Counted from the stretch's first letter, positions 17,445 to 25,824 are shown. The stretch is 64,000 nt of DNA from Streptococcus ovuberis (GCF_012396585.1 NZ_JAAXPR010000007.1:22060-86059); one strand, 5' to 3'. Numbers and translations are program-made. Notes: generated by a model from the sequence alone, not told the origin.

Positions 17445-18800
17445 TTAGGCCTCCAGGATATCGTTGATATCGGTTAAATGGTTGTGGGTCGTCACCAAAA
17501 TCACACGGTCATGTGGTTGGAGGCTATCCTGACCGGCAGGAAAAATCAGTTCCTCGTTGCGGATGATACTGACGATAAAAAGATCCTTACGGAGTTTGAG
17601 TTCTTGCAACGGAATAAAACAAACTTTGGATTCTTTTTTGACCCTAAATTGAAGGGCTTCAACCTGATTATCTGCTAGGCGATAAAGTGCTTCGACATTG
17701 GAGCCTTGGAGATTGGTCCGCGAGCGAATGAATCGACTAATGTCGTTAGCGATCAACTGTTTTGGGGTAATAATGGACTTAATTTTGACATCTCCCAAGA
17801 TTTTGAGAATCCTAGTGCGGTTCATTTTAGTGATCACTTTTTTGACGCCAGAGTGTTTAGCATAGACAGAAGTGATTAAGTTTTCCTCGTCAACACCAGT
17901 CAATGACACAAAGGCATCGTACTGGGTGAGGCCTTCCTCTTCCAACACGGTAGGATCTGTCCCATCTCCCCAGACGATGGTCGTTTGAGGCCATTCAACA
18001 CTAAGGAACTCACAACGGTCTTCATCTTGCTCAATAACCTTGGTATCAATCCGACTCTTTGAAAGGAGCTTGAGCAAGTAGTGGGCGATCCGTCCACCTC
18101 CGACAACCATGACACTCTTGATCTGACCATCACCGTCTAAGAGGCATTGGCGGAATTTGAGCATATCATTGACAAAACCTGTCACATGGACTCGATCACC
18201 GACTTGGAGGCGACTATCTGCTTTAGGAATCATGACCTCGTCACCACGGTGGATGATACACACCCGCAAACTCCCAAATTTGCTCTTATAGTCATATAAG
18301 GGAATGCCGACAAGGGAAGAGCGATCTGAAATTTCAAATTCAACCAAATTGATCCGCCCGCCCATGAAGGTTTCAACACTGAGTGATGAGGGATATTTGA
18401 TGATGGCAGCAATGTCACGGGCTGCTGAAAAATCAGGATTGATGAGGAGGTCAATGCCTAAGCTGTCCCTAACGAAATCAAACTGAGTAGCATACTCAGG
18501 ATTGCGGACTCGAGCAACCGTGTACTTAGCTCCAATTTTGCGGGCCATAATAGCTGAGATAATATTGATCTCATCGGTTTCGCTTGTAGCAATGAAGACA
18601 TCAGCATCTTTAACACCAGCTTCAACCTGGATATCGTAAGCAGCAGCATTGCCTACAAGACCTGTTATGTCGTAGTGATCCAGCAAATGTTCTAAAACAT
18701 CAGGATTTTTTTCAATTAAAACCAAATCGTGATATTGATTAGCAAGTTCCTCGCAAAGCAACTCTCCGACCTTGCCGCCTCCGGCAACAATAATTTTCAC
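17445..18800 (-). CDS. trkA: TrkA potassium uptake regulatory subunit
   Basis: The 451-residue cytoplasmic protein has two complete RCK repeats. Each has a nucleotide-binding Rossmann motif (IIVAGGGKVGELLCEELA at residue 3 and VMVVGGGRIAHYLLKLLS near 232) and a TrkA-C domain. It forms the gating ring for TrkH and senses NAD(H) or ATP-type ligands. A strong ggagg site precedes the ATG. It is the first gene of the unit and is preceded by a leader hairpin and an extended -10 promoter. Confidence 0.93.
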   Translation of the reverse strand: MKIIVAGGGKVGELLCEELANQYHDLVLIEKNPDVLEHLLDHYDITGLVGNAAAYDIQVEAGVKDADVFIATSETDEINIISAIMARKIGAKYTVARVRNPEYATQFDFVRDSLGIDLLINPDFSAARDIAAIIKYPSSLSVETFMGGRINLVEFEISDRSSLVGIPLYDYKSKFGSLRVCIIHRGDEVMIPKADSRLQVGDRVHVTGFVNDMLKFRQCLLDGDGQIKSVMVVGGGRIAHYLLKLLSKSRIDTKVIEQDEDRCEFLSVEWPQTTIVWGDGTDPTVLEEEGLTQYDAFVSLTGVDEENLITSVYAKHSGVKKVITKMNRTRILKILGDVKIKSIITPKQLIANDISRFIRSRTNLQGSNVEALYRLADNQVEALQFRVKKESKVCFIPLQELKLRKDLFIVSIIRNEELIFPAGQDSLQPHDRVILVTTHNHLTDINDILEA

Positions 18801-18815
18801 AGTGTTTCCTCCATA

Positions 18816-18844
18816 TGAATCATAGAACTAGAAGTTATGATTCA
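18816..18844 (-). promoter_or_regulatory. Leader hairpin just upstream of the trkA ribosome site
   Basis: TGAATCATA and TATGATTCA form a perfect 9-bp stem with an 11-base loop, ending three bases before the ggagg of trkA. It has no T-run after it in the mRNA sense, so it is not a terminator. It may stabilise the message or control ribosome access. Confidence 0.5.
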
Positions 18845-18871
18845 AAAAGACTTTCCAAATAGAATAGAGCT

Positions 18872-18880
18872 ATTATAGCA
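18872..18880 (-). promoter_or_regulatory. Extended -10 promoter of trkA-trkH
   Basis: On the minus strand TGCTATAAT lies 72 bases before the trkA ATG. No good -35 is seen. Confidence 0.6.
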
Positions 18881-19143
18881 TAACCGGTGGGAGAATACCA
18901 ATAAAGCTGTTGACATGGATCGCCAATAATAAGAAACTTTTCGTTGGCTATTTTCAAGTGTGCAACCACTTTAGTTTGATAGACCTTTTTCAGAAGAAGA
19001 TGCTTTGTTCTATGAAGCAAAACTAGTGGCTACTACAAGGGTTAATTCACAGGATGCTTTTTTCATAAAACGCCTCTTGTGAGTGCAAAAAGGACCATTA
19101 TTGGATTAAATGACGAGTATCTGAAGAAAAACAAGCAAAAAGA
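18881..19143. other. Divergent gap, possible decayed coding sequence
   Basis: No intact gene is present. A plus-strand frame ending near 19080 reads DRPFSEEDALFYEAKLVATT followed by RVNSQDAFFIKRLL and a stop, with earlier stops in the same frame, so it may be the remains of a gene. I do not recognise the family. Confidence 0.25.
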
Positions 19144-19172
19144 TTGTAAGCGATAACTCTTTATAGTATAAT
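19144..19172 (+). promoter_or_regulatory. Promoter of nox
   Basis: TTGTAA, 17 bases, TATAAT. The start of translation is 41 bases beyond the -10. Confidence 0.75.
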
Positions 19173-19212
19173 AGATGATATAACATTATATTTTATGAAA
19201 GAGGAACTTTTA

Positions 19213-20580
19213 ATGAGTAAAATCGTTGTTGTTGGTGCAAACCACGCTGGTACAGCCTGTATCAAAACTATGTTGACAAACTACGGCAATGCCAATGAAA
19301 TCGTAGTGTTTGACCAAAACTCTAACATTTCTTTCCTAGGTTGTGGGATGGCGCTTTGGATCGGTGAGCAAATTGCTGGTAGCGAGGGTCTCTTCTACTC
19401 TAATAAGGAAGAATTGGAAAGCCTTGGCGCAACAGTTTACATGGAGTCACCAGTGCAACACATCGACTACGATGCTAAAACTGTCACAGCTCTTGTGAAT
19501 GGCCAAGAACATGTGGAATCGTTTGACAAATTGATCTTTGCAACTGGTTCACAACCAATCTTGCCACCAATCAAAGGTGCTGAAATCAAAGAAGGTTCAT
19601 TGGAGTTTGAAGCAACACTTGAAAACCTTCAATTCGTTAAATTGTACCAAAACTCAGCAGACGTGATCGAACGCTTGAAGAACAAAGACATCAACCGTGT
19701 GGCAGTTGTAGGTGCTGGTTACATTGGGGTCGAACTTGCAGAAGCTTTCCAACGCAAAGGTAAAGAAGTCGTTCTGATCGACGTTGTAGACACTTGCTTG
19801 GCTGGTTACTATGACCGCGACCTTAGCGATTTGATGGCGAAAAACCTTGAAGACAACGGCATTCAGTTAGCCTTTGGCGAAACTGTTAAAGAAGTTGCTG
19901 GTGACGGTAAAGTTGAGAAAATCATCACTGATAAGAACGAATACGATGTAGACATGGTTATCCTTGCAGTTGGTTTCCGTCCAAATACTGCCTTTGCAGG
20001 TGAACAAATCGAGCGTTTCCGCAACGGTGCTTTCCTTGTTAATAAACAACAAGAAACTTCAATCCCAGGCGTTTACGCCATCGGTGACTGTGCGACAATC
20101 TATGACAATGCTTTGAAAGACACTAACTACATTGCGCTTGCCTCAAATGCTGTTCGTACAGGTATTGTAGCTGCTCACAACGCATGTGGTACTGAACTTG
20201 AAGGTATTGGTGTACAAGGTTCTAACGGTATCTCAATCTACGGCCTTAACCTGGTATCAACTGGTTTGACTTTGGAAAAAGCGACTCGCCTTGGCTTTAA
20301 TGCTGCGGTAACGGAGTACACTGACAATCAAAAACCTGAATTCATGGAACATGGTAACTTCCCAGTAACCATCAAGATTGTTTACGATAAGGACTCTCGT
20401 CGTATCCTTGGTGCTCAAATGGCTGCGCGTGAAGACATCTCTATGGGGATTCACATGTTCTCACTTGCTATCCAAGAAGGTGTAACGATTGAGAAATTAG
20501 CCTTGACAGATATCTTCTTCTTGCCACACTTCAACAAGCCATACAACTACATCACTATGGCTGCCTTGAGTGCTGAATAA
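19213..20580 (+). CDS. nox: Water-forming NADH oxidase
   Basis: The 455-residue flavoprotein reduces O2 to water with NADH and restores NAD+ for fermentation. It has the FAD motif [11 protein letters not shown] with His11, the single redox Cys44 in [12 protein letters not shown], the NADH Rossmann motif [15 protein letters not shown] and the second FAD motif [12 protein letters not shown] chose the ATG at 19213, with agagga upstream; an ATG 18 bases earlier overlaps that ribosome site. Codon use is strongly biased, as in highly expressed genes. It is a single-gene unit with its own promoter and terminator. Confidence 0.95.
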   Translation: MSKIVVVGANHAGTACIKTMLTNYGNANEIVVFDQNSNISFLGCGMALWIGEQIAGSEGLFYSNKEELESLGATVYMESPVQHIDYDAKTVTALVNGQEHVESFDKLIFATGSQPILPPIKGAEIKEGSLEFEATLENLQFVKLYQNSADVIERLKNKDINRVAVVGAGYIGVELAEAFQRKGKEVVLIDVVDTCLAGYYDRDLSDLMAKNLEDNGIQLAFGETVKEVAGDGKVEKIITDKNEYDVDMVILAVGFRPNTAFAGEQIERFRNGAFLVNKQQETSIPGVYAIGDCATIYDNALKDTNYIALASNAVRTGIVAAHNACGTELEGIGVQGSNGISIYGLNLVSTGLTLEKATRLGFNAAVTEYTDNQKPEFMEHGNFPVTIKIVYDKDSRRILGAQMAAREDISMGIHMFSLAIQEGVTIEKLALTDIFFLPHFNKPYNYITMAALSAE

Positions 20581-20593
20581 CCTCAACGGAAAG

Positions 20594-20616
20594 AACCTGC
20601 TGCGTCAGGTTTTTTC
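20594..20616 (+). terminator. Terminator of nox
   Basis: aacctg and caggtt enclose six bases, followed by a run of T. It is 13 bases past the stop. Confidence 0.8.
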
Positions 20617-20632
20617 GTTTGCCTTGGAATTT

Positions 20633-20641
20633 TGGTATAAT
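20633..20641 (+). promoter_or_regulatory. Extended -10 promoter of the DUF2130 gene
   Basis: TGGTATAAT lies 25 bases before the ATG, immediately after the nox terminator. A taggagg ribosome site follows. Confidence 0.65.
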
Positions 20642-20666
20642 GAAGAGAAATGTTTAGGAGGATAGA

Positions 20667-21944
20667 ATGAATCAGATCAAGTGCCCCCATTGTGGAACAG
20701 CGTTTCAGGTTAATGAGACAGCCTACAGCCAATTATTGAGCCAGATTCGGACAGCAGAATTCGAACAGGAAATCCATGACCGCTTGGCCAGAGAGTTGGA
20801 ACTGGTACAGGAAAAAGCCCAAAATAAGCAACAGCAGCTTTTGGAAGAAAAGAATACAGCTATCCAAACCTTGACCAGTCAGATTGAGCAGTTTGATACC
20901 GAGAAAAAACTGATTAAACAATCAACGGAGCAAGAGATGGCAGACCAGTTAGCTCAAAAGGAACAGACTATCATAGCCTTAGAGGCTCAACTCGATCGCC
21001 TGCGGCTGGAGCATCAAAATCAGCTTCAGACAAGCTTGATCGAAGTTGAAAAAGAACGAGATCAGATGAAACATCAACTCCTTCTACAAGAAAAAGAAAG
21101 CCAGTTGGCGTTGACTGCTGTCCAAAATGATTATGCCATTCAGCTAAAAGCAGCCAATGAGCAGGTTGAATTTTATAAGAATTTCAAGGCTCAGCAATCC
21201 ACTAAGGCTATCGGAGAGAGTCTGGAAATCTATGCGGAGACGGAGTTTAATAAGGTTCGGGCCTATGCCTTTCCTCGAGCCTATTTCGGGAAAGATAATG
21301 AGGTCTCAGGTTCTGGTTCAAAAGGGGATTTTATCTTTCGTGAGGCAGATGAGAATGGGATCGAGTTCATTTCCATCATGTTTGAGATGAAAAATGAAGC
21401 CGATACCACTAAAACAAAGCACAGAAATAGTGACTTTTTCAAGGAATTGGACAAGGACAGACGAGAGAAAAAGTGTGAGTATGCGGTCCTTGTCACCATG
21501 CTGGAAGCGGACAACGACTACTACAATACCGGTATTGTAGACGTTAGTCACGAGTACGAGAAGATGTATGTGGTCCGCCCTCAGTTCTTTATCCAGCTCA
21601 TTGGGCTTTTGCGAAATGCTGCGCTCAACAGTCTGGCCTACAAGCAGGAGCTAGCCCTTATCCGAGAGCAACACATTGACATCACCCATTTTGAGGAGGA
21701 TTTGGAGACCTTTAAGACAGCCTTCGCCAAAAACTACAACTCGGCCAGTACCAATTTCAGCAAGGCGATTGATGAGATTGACAAGGCCATTAAGCGCATG
21801 GAAGAAGTCAAACGCTTTTTGACTACCTCTGAAAACCAGCTTCGCTTGGCGAACAACAAGTTAGAAGACGTCTCTGTCAAGAAATTAACCCGAAACAATC
21901 CCACCATGCGGGAGAAATTTGAGGAGTTGGCAAAGCAGAAGTAG
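20667..21944 (+). CDS. DUF2130 protein, predicted PD-(D/E)XK nuclease fold
   Basis: This 425-residue protein opens with a one-sided zinc-ribbon motif CPHCGTAF (residues 6-13), then a long Gln/Glu/Lys-rich coiled coil (about 30-175). A core domain follows with GESLEIYAETEFNKV, SKGDFIFRE and FEMKNE. That Glu, Asp, Glu-x-Lys order matches the PD-(D/E)XK nuclease fold. A second coiled coil forms the C-terminus (about 355-425). No function is established for the family. It is a single-gene unit with its own promoter; its 3' neighbour region is gene-free. Confidence 0.82.
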   Translation: MNQIKCPHCGTAFQVNETAYSQLLSQIRTAEFEQEIHDRLARELELVQEKAQNKQQQLLEEKNTAIQTLTSQIEQFDTEKKLIKQSTEQEMADQLAQKEQTIIALEAQLDRLRLEHQNQLQTSLIEVEKERDQMKHQLLLQEKESQLALTAVQNDYAIQLKAANEQVEFYKNFKAQQSTKAIGESLEIYAETEFNKVRAYAFPRAYFGKDNEVSGSGSKGDFIFREADENGIEFISIMFEMKNEADTTKTKHRNSDFFKELDKDRREKKCEYAVLVTMLEADNDYYNTGIVDVSHEYEKMYVVRPQFFIQLIGLLRNAALNSLAYKQELALIREQHIDITHFEEDLETFKTAFAKNYNSASTNFSKAIDEIDKAIKRMEEVKRFLTTSENQLRLANNKLEDVSVKKLTRNNPTMREKFEELAKQK

Positions 21945-22027
21945 CATGACGAAAGTCGCTGAATGCTAGAAACCCAAGAAGCAAATGTGTTAGACATAGT
22001 AGGTCTTTTGTCATTCGTTACACGACA

Positions 22028-22058
22028 TTGGCATAATGATCAAAATTACTGGTAAAAT
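22028..22058 (+). promoter_or_regulatory. Orphan promoter in the gene-free 21945-22587 stretch
   Basis: TTGGCA (22028-22033), a 19-base spacer and TAAAAT (22053-22058) with an extended TGG. No ORF of useful length follows; a short coding-looking frame from 22038 has only 25 codons. Confidence 0.45.
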
Positions 22059-22064
22059 AGATTA

Positions 22065-22240
22065 TGCCAAACGCCTGAGACAAACGTCGGTTTCAGCTAC
22101 CTTGTTTTCGTAGACAGTTATATTTTTAGGATGACATTTTGGTATCTGTCATAAGGAAAGTCAGTGATCATTAAAATGTAAAACCTGTGAAGATGTTTAA
22201 AAAATGGATGGACTAGAAAAAGGCTACATCCATTTTCTTT
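22065..22240 (+). ncRNA. Candidate small RNA, about 175 nt
   Basis: A transcript from the orphan promoter would fold into CTGAGAC/GTTTCAG (22075-22081 with 22090-22096, one G-U), CTAC/GTAG (22097-22100 with 22110-22113), ATGACA/TGTCAT (22131-22136 with 22147-22152) and a terminator stem at 22201-22236 followed by CTTTC. It lies between the DUF2130 gene and the bacteriocin operon. No known RNA family was recognised. It could instead be an untranslated tail of the DUF2130 message. Confidence 0.4.
22201..22240 (+). terminator. Terminator of the candidate small RNA
   Basis: aaaatggatg pairs exactly with catccatttt around 16 bases, followed by ctttc. The nearest upstream stop codon is 257 bases away, so it probably ends a separate transcript. 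Confidence 0.7.
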
Positions 22241-22425
22241 CACGAATAGTCACGCCAAACACATGAAGCAAAGATGGTTTTAGAAAACAAATTTTCGGGG
22301 AATTAGTGTGCTTTGCTTTTTAGATAAAATTTGTGGTATCATTTCTGTGAGATGAACAGACTGGCACCGATTATAGGGATATTTTCAAGAATTTTTTTGA
22401 AAAAATGCAGGTGACTAGAAAATAG

Positions 22426-22446
22426 TTGCATGCATTTGGCGTGCAA
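22426..22446. promoter_or_regulatory. Dyad next to the bacteriocin -35 box
   Basis: TTGCATGC and GCGTGCAA form an imperfect dyad (7 of 8) that ends six bases before the -35 hexamer. The position suits an activator or repressor site. No regulator gene is in the island. Confidence 0.4.
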
Positions 22447-22452
22447 AAATGA

Positions 22453-22480
22453 TTGACAACGCTTTCTTTTTGTGTATAAT
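22453..22480 (+). promoter_or_regulatory. Consensus promoter of the bacteriocin operon
   Basis: TTGACA, 16 bases, TATAAT: both hexamers are perfect. This is the strongest promoter by sequence in the window. Confidence 0.85.
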
Positions 22481-22504
22481 AACTTTGGAATAGAAAACAG
22501 AGTA

Positions 22505-22553
22505 TCCCGTTGATGAAAGGAGGGTAACATTGAGAAAAACGGGAAATGTTTGA
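22505..22553 (+). promoter_or_regulatory. Structured leader with a seven-codon TTG ORF
   Basis: TCCCGTT (22505-22511) and AACGGGA (22538-22544) form a perfect stem whose loop holds the strong Shine-Dalgarno AAAGGAGGG (22516-22524). Five bases later a TTG opens a frame reading MRKTGNV and stop (22530-22553). This lies between the promoter and the bacteriocin gene. It could be a leader peptide, a translation switch, or the relic of a former gene start. Confidence 0.45.
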
Positions 22554-22587
22554 TAGGAATCATTAGTTATAGAAAGGAATTCAGTCA

Positions 22588-22887
22588 ATGTCTACTAAAT
22601 CTAATATTCTCAAACTGTTTTTGGGTGTTTCATTTGTCTTAGGAGTTGGAAGTCCAGTTTTGGCCGTGCAGAACGGTGGTTACTGGTCTTATGGAGGCCA
22701 TCACGATCCCGACAATTGGGGAGCTTTTTCTAGCTATCGTCACGATTATATGTGGCATTGGGCGAGCGTTACCAGAGCTAGTGATAGCAGAGGGGATTAT
22801 AAAACAGCCGATAGGCATTATACAGCATATGCCTTCGTCAATACAAGCTTTGGCGAGCATGCTTGGTTTGATTGTGGGACAAACTAG
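22588..22887 (+). CDS. Lactococcin 972-family bacteriocin precursor
   Basis: This 99-residue precursor has a Sec signal peptide (hydrophobic 9-25, likely cut after VLA at 26) and a mature part of 73 residues starting VQNGGYWSYGG. The NGGYWSYGG start, a mature chain rich in Trp, Tyr, His and Ser, and the neighbouring bacteriocin-associated membrane protein and ABC ATPase fit the lactococcin 972 family (PF09683). That peptide blocks septum formation through lipid II. A single Cys96 near the end is unusual. The ribosome site aaagga is about ten bases from the ATG, rather far. Confidence 0.82.
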   Translation: MSTKSNILKLFLGVSFVLGVGSPVLAVQNGGYWSYGGHHDPDNWGAFSSYRHDYMWHWASVTRASDSRGDYKTADRHYTAYAFVNTSFGEHAWFDCGTN

Positions 22888-23036
22888 CTTGGTTTTTAGA
22901 GGGAGTGGGAAAGAACGCCAACAAACGAAAAAGAGTATAACAGTCATGCAAAAGGCTGTTTGAGATTGCAAAATGTAGGGTAATAAGTCTATCCACCTAA
23001 ACTGATTTCAAAAAATGGGTGTGACGAAAAGGAGAT

Positions 23037-23062
23037 TAGATTGCCTAGAGTTAGGCAGTCTA
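23037..23062 (+). promoter_or_regulatory. Hairpin between bacteriocin and membrane-protein genes
   Basis: TAGATTGCCTA and TAGGCAGTCTA form an 11-bp stem (one G-U) with a four-base loop and no T-run. It covers the TTG start of the small ORF at 23041. It may set the expression ratio between bacteriocin and downstream genes. Confidence 0.45.
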
Positions 23063-23157
23063 GTCCCTTAACTAATGCGCTTTGCTTAACCAATTTAAAA
23101 TCGAGTGGAGTGGTCAGGACTTTTTATCCCAGACTGGCTTTACAGATGGAGAGGTAA
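23041..23157 (+). CDS. Possible small ORF with TTG start, coupled to the membrane protein
   Basis: An excellent ribosome site AAAAGGAG (23027-23034) lies six bases before a TTG that opens a 38-codon frame. It ends at TAA one base before the membrane-protein ATG at 23159, a translational-coupling layout. The peptide (MPRVRQSSPLTNALCLTNLK at its start) is basic and matches no family I know. It may be real, a coupling device only, or chance. Confidence 0.3.
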   Translation: MPRVRQSSPLTNALCLTNLKSSGVVRTFYPRLALQMER

Positions 23158-23158
23158 A

Positions 23159-25171
23159 ATGAAACGATTCTTTCTTTTATTTTCAAGTCTACTGTTAACT
23201 GTTTTTGTAGTGTGGCTGATTAGTGGACGTGTTACTCAGTTACGGTATGGAAGCTATCCTAGCTTATTTATCCATCAAATAGTGACAGAATCTCCAGCAA
23301 ATTTAGAAACTCTTGATGCTGAATTAGAGAAGCTTGCTGTAAAAACAGATAGCACGATTGCGAAAGTTTTGGCTGTTCCGCAAGAGAGTGGTGAGGCTAA
23401 TTTTTTCTATCAGGTTTATGGCCACGGAAAATTACCTAAGGAATTACCACTTGCAACGGAGCAAATGGTCGTTACCTATCAAAAGCAAGCTACCTCTTAT
23501 GCTATTATTGATGGTACGTTGACGGTTCAGGTGCTGGCTGACTTTTTTTTACGTTTGGGTTATCAAGCAATTCCCAAGTTACCTGAGTCACCTTGGTTAT
23601 TCGCTTTGTTCGCGTTATCTCGAGGATCTCAGCTACTAGCAGTTTTGATTTGTATATTGACTTTTACGGCTTTGACCCTGATTTATCGGATTACAGAGCT
23701 GAAAGCAGTTGGAATTAACCTTTTATCAGGCCGGCCGTTACTCAGCATTAGTCTAGCGAGTATTCTAAAAGATATTATAGGGACAAGTATAGCTACCTTG
23801 GTCTCGCTGTTACTTGGTAGCGCTTGGTTATTTTATAGAGGATTAGGGGAATGGTTTTTTATATCCTTTTTATTAGCTAGTTTACTTATTTATCAATTCA
23901 TTTTGATTTTAATTTCTTCTTTCCTGACACTTGTCTATGTTTTGGGTGTCAGAAAGAACCATATTCTTCCCATTATCAAAGGGAGGTTACCCTTACTCGG
24001 TTTGTTGAGTCTAATGTTGGGAGGACAATTTTTAGCCATTACTATTGTTGGAGTAAGCCTTAATCGTGTCTTTATTTATCAGAATGAAATGAGCTTGCAA
24101 GAACAGTCCAAGTCAGATTGGGCCAAGGAGCCAGACCTTGTCAATATGAGTTTTAATTTAGCAGTTGGAGAAAGGGATAAACAGGCTACCTATTTTGATA
24201 AGTGGTATCCGTTTATCAATAAGGCAGTTGAAGCCAATGTTGCTATGCTGGTTCAAAACAATTTGACACAGTATGTTTTTTCAGATCAGAATAACCAAGG
24301 TGTAAAAAAAACAGATTATCATCCGGATGGCAACACCCTCTATGTTACTGCGAACTATCTTGATAAGCAATCCATTGATGTAGATGCTAAGGTACGACAA
24401 CAATTAGAAGAACTTTCGCCGGGTTAGTATGGCCTTCTGTTGCCTCATTCTTTGAAAGATAGAGCTAATGATTACATAGAACTTTACAGTAAACAGTTGA
24501 ACGATAGATTCAAGACTGATGAATCAACAGCTCTTGAGCTAATAAATCCAATTGTCGGCTATCTTTCGGATGGGAAAGAATACTTTTTGTATAATCAGAC
24601 GGCCATTACTTCCCAACAGTATCTAATCGATCCAATTATTGTGGTGATAACCCCTAAGTCAACAGGAAGTAGTTCATTAGCACGGCAATTTTGGGGAAAT
24701 GCATTTACCAATCACCTATTTTTTAGTGATTATGCAACCGCTAAACACCTGCTTGAAGAGGAACAGTTGTTACCTTACATTTCCTATATCGAAAATAGTC
24801 GCTTGCTTTATCAGAGACAACTTGAACACATCGCTTCGGAACGATTACTCAGTCTAGGAGGCAGTATTCTAGGCATAGCGACATCAGTTCTTCTATTTCA
24901 GTCAATGAATCTTCTTTATTTTGAGCAATTTCGCAGAGAGATTTTTATTAAACGTCTTTCAGGTCTAGGATTTCTTCAGCTACATAGAGACTATTTGACT
25001 GCCCAATTAGCGATATTCTTTTTGGCATTTGCTGTATTGGTTTGGTTAAGGATTCCTTTATTTTTAAATAGTTTGACATTTTTGATTTTCTGGTTAAATG
25101 CCCTCCTTACGCTAATTTATAGAGCGCATCGTGAAAAATTGAGCCCAGCAACCGTTTTGAAAGGAGCTTAG
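23159..25171 (+). pseudogene. Bacteriocin-associated integral membrane protein (DUF1430) with in-frame amber stop
   Basis: The frame is open for 422 codons, meets a single TAG at 24425, and continues in the same frame for another 248 codons to 25171. Together this gives the 670-residue length expected for the DUF1430 permease of lactococcin 972 operons. It has an N-terminal membrane helix, a middle group of helices with the FtsX-like TELKAVGINLLSGRP motif, an extracellular part, and C-terminal helices ending SPATVLKGA. The sequence around the stop reads EELSPG-stop-YGLLLPHSL, so one codon, perhaps GAG, was changed. I start at ATG 23159 after agaggt. The family is thought to give immunity or export with the ATPase next door. 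Confidence 0.8.
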
Positions 25172-25173
25172 AG

Positions 25174-25824
25174 ATGATTACACTTCAATCTATATCGAAA
25201 TCATTCGGGCAACGGCAATTGTTTCAAAAACTCAATTTAACCTTTGAGGCAGGTAAGGTTTATGCTCTGGTTGGTAAGAGTGGTAGTGGTAAAACAACTT
25301 TGCTCAATATGATAGGTAAGCTAGAAAAAGAGGATTCAGGGAATATTTTTTATAACGATAAATCTCTGCAATCAATAAGTGATTTAACTTTTTTTCGTCG
25401 TCATTTGGGTTACCTTTTCCAAAACTTTGGCCTATTAGATAACCAGAGCATTCAAGACAATCTTGAGTTAGGGCTTATTGGTAAAAAAATGGGAAAGCAG
25501 GAAAAAACGAGAGCCCTTTATCAGGCATTAGAGCAAGTAAATCTAGGTTATTTAGAGTTGAATAGAAAGATTTTTGAGCTTTCAGGAGGCGAAGCGCAAC
25601 GGGTCGCTCTTGCAAAAATTATTCTTAAAAATCCTCCACTTATTTTAGCAGATGAGCCAACAGCAGCACTGGATCCTAAAAATTCAGAGGCTATTATGGC
25701 TTTGTTGCTACAATTGAAATCTCCTGAGCGGTTGATTATTATCGCTACCCATAATCCAGCCATATGGGAGAAAGCAGATTGCATCATTAGACTGGAGGAT
25801 ATCGTGACTCTCCAGTCTTATTAG
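25174..25824 (+). CDS. Bacteriocin-associated ABC ATPase
   Basis: The 216-residue ATPase has Walker A GKSGSGKTT (about 34-42), Q-loop YLFQNFGLLD, signature LSGGEAQRVALAK, Walker B LILADEPTAALD and H-loop ATHNP. It is shorter than BceA-type proteins and fits the ATPases found with DUF1430 permeases. It starts two bases after the permease stop, with aaaggag upstream. It is intact although its permease carries an amber stop, so the break is probably recent or suppressed. Confidence 0.9.
   Translation: MITLQSISKSFGQRQLFQKLNLTFEAGKVYALVGKSGSGKTTLLNMIGKLEKEDSGNIFYNDKSLQSISDLTFFRRHLGYLFQNFGLLDNQSIQDNLELGLIGKKMGKQEKTRALYQALEQVNLGYLELNRKIFELSGGEAQRVALAKIILKNPPLILADEPTAALDPKNSEAIMALLLQLKSPERLIIIATHNPAIWEKADCIIRLEDIVTLQSY
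25789..25824 (+). terminator. Hairpin at the end of the ABC gene
   Basis: agactggag and ctccagtct form a perfect 9-bp stem over 12 bases, overlapping the last codons. The T-run after it is weak (tattagttgt), so it may only partly terminate. Confidence 0.45.

Noticed and set aside
22646..22963. 105-codon ORF overlapping the bacteriocin gene
   Set aside because: It is in a different frame inside and past the bacteriocin gene, without a ribosome site or family match.
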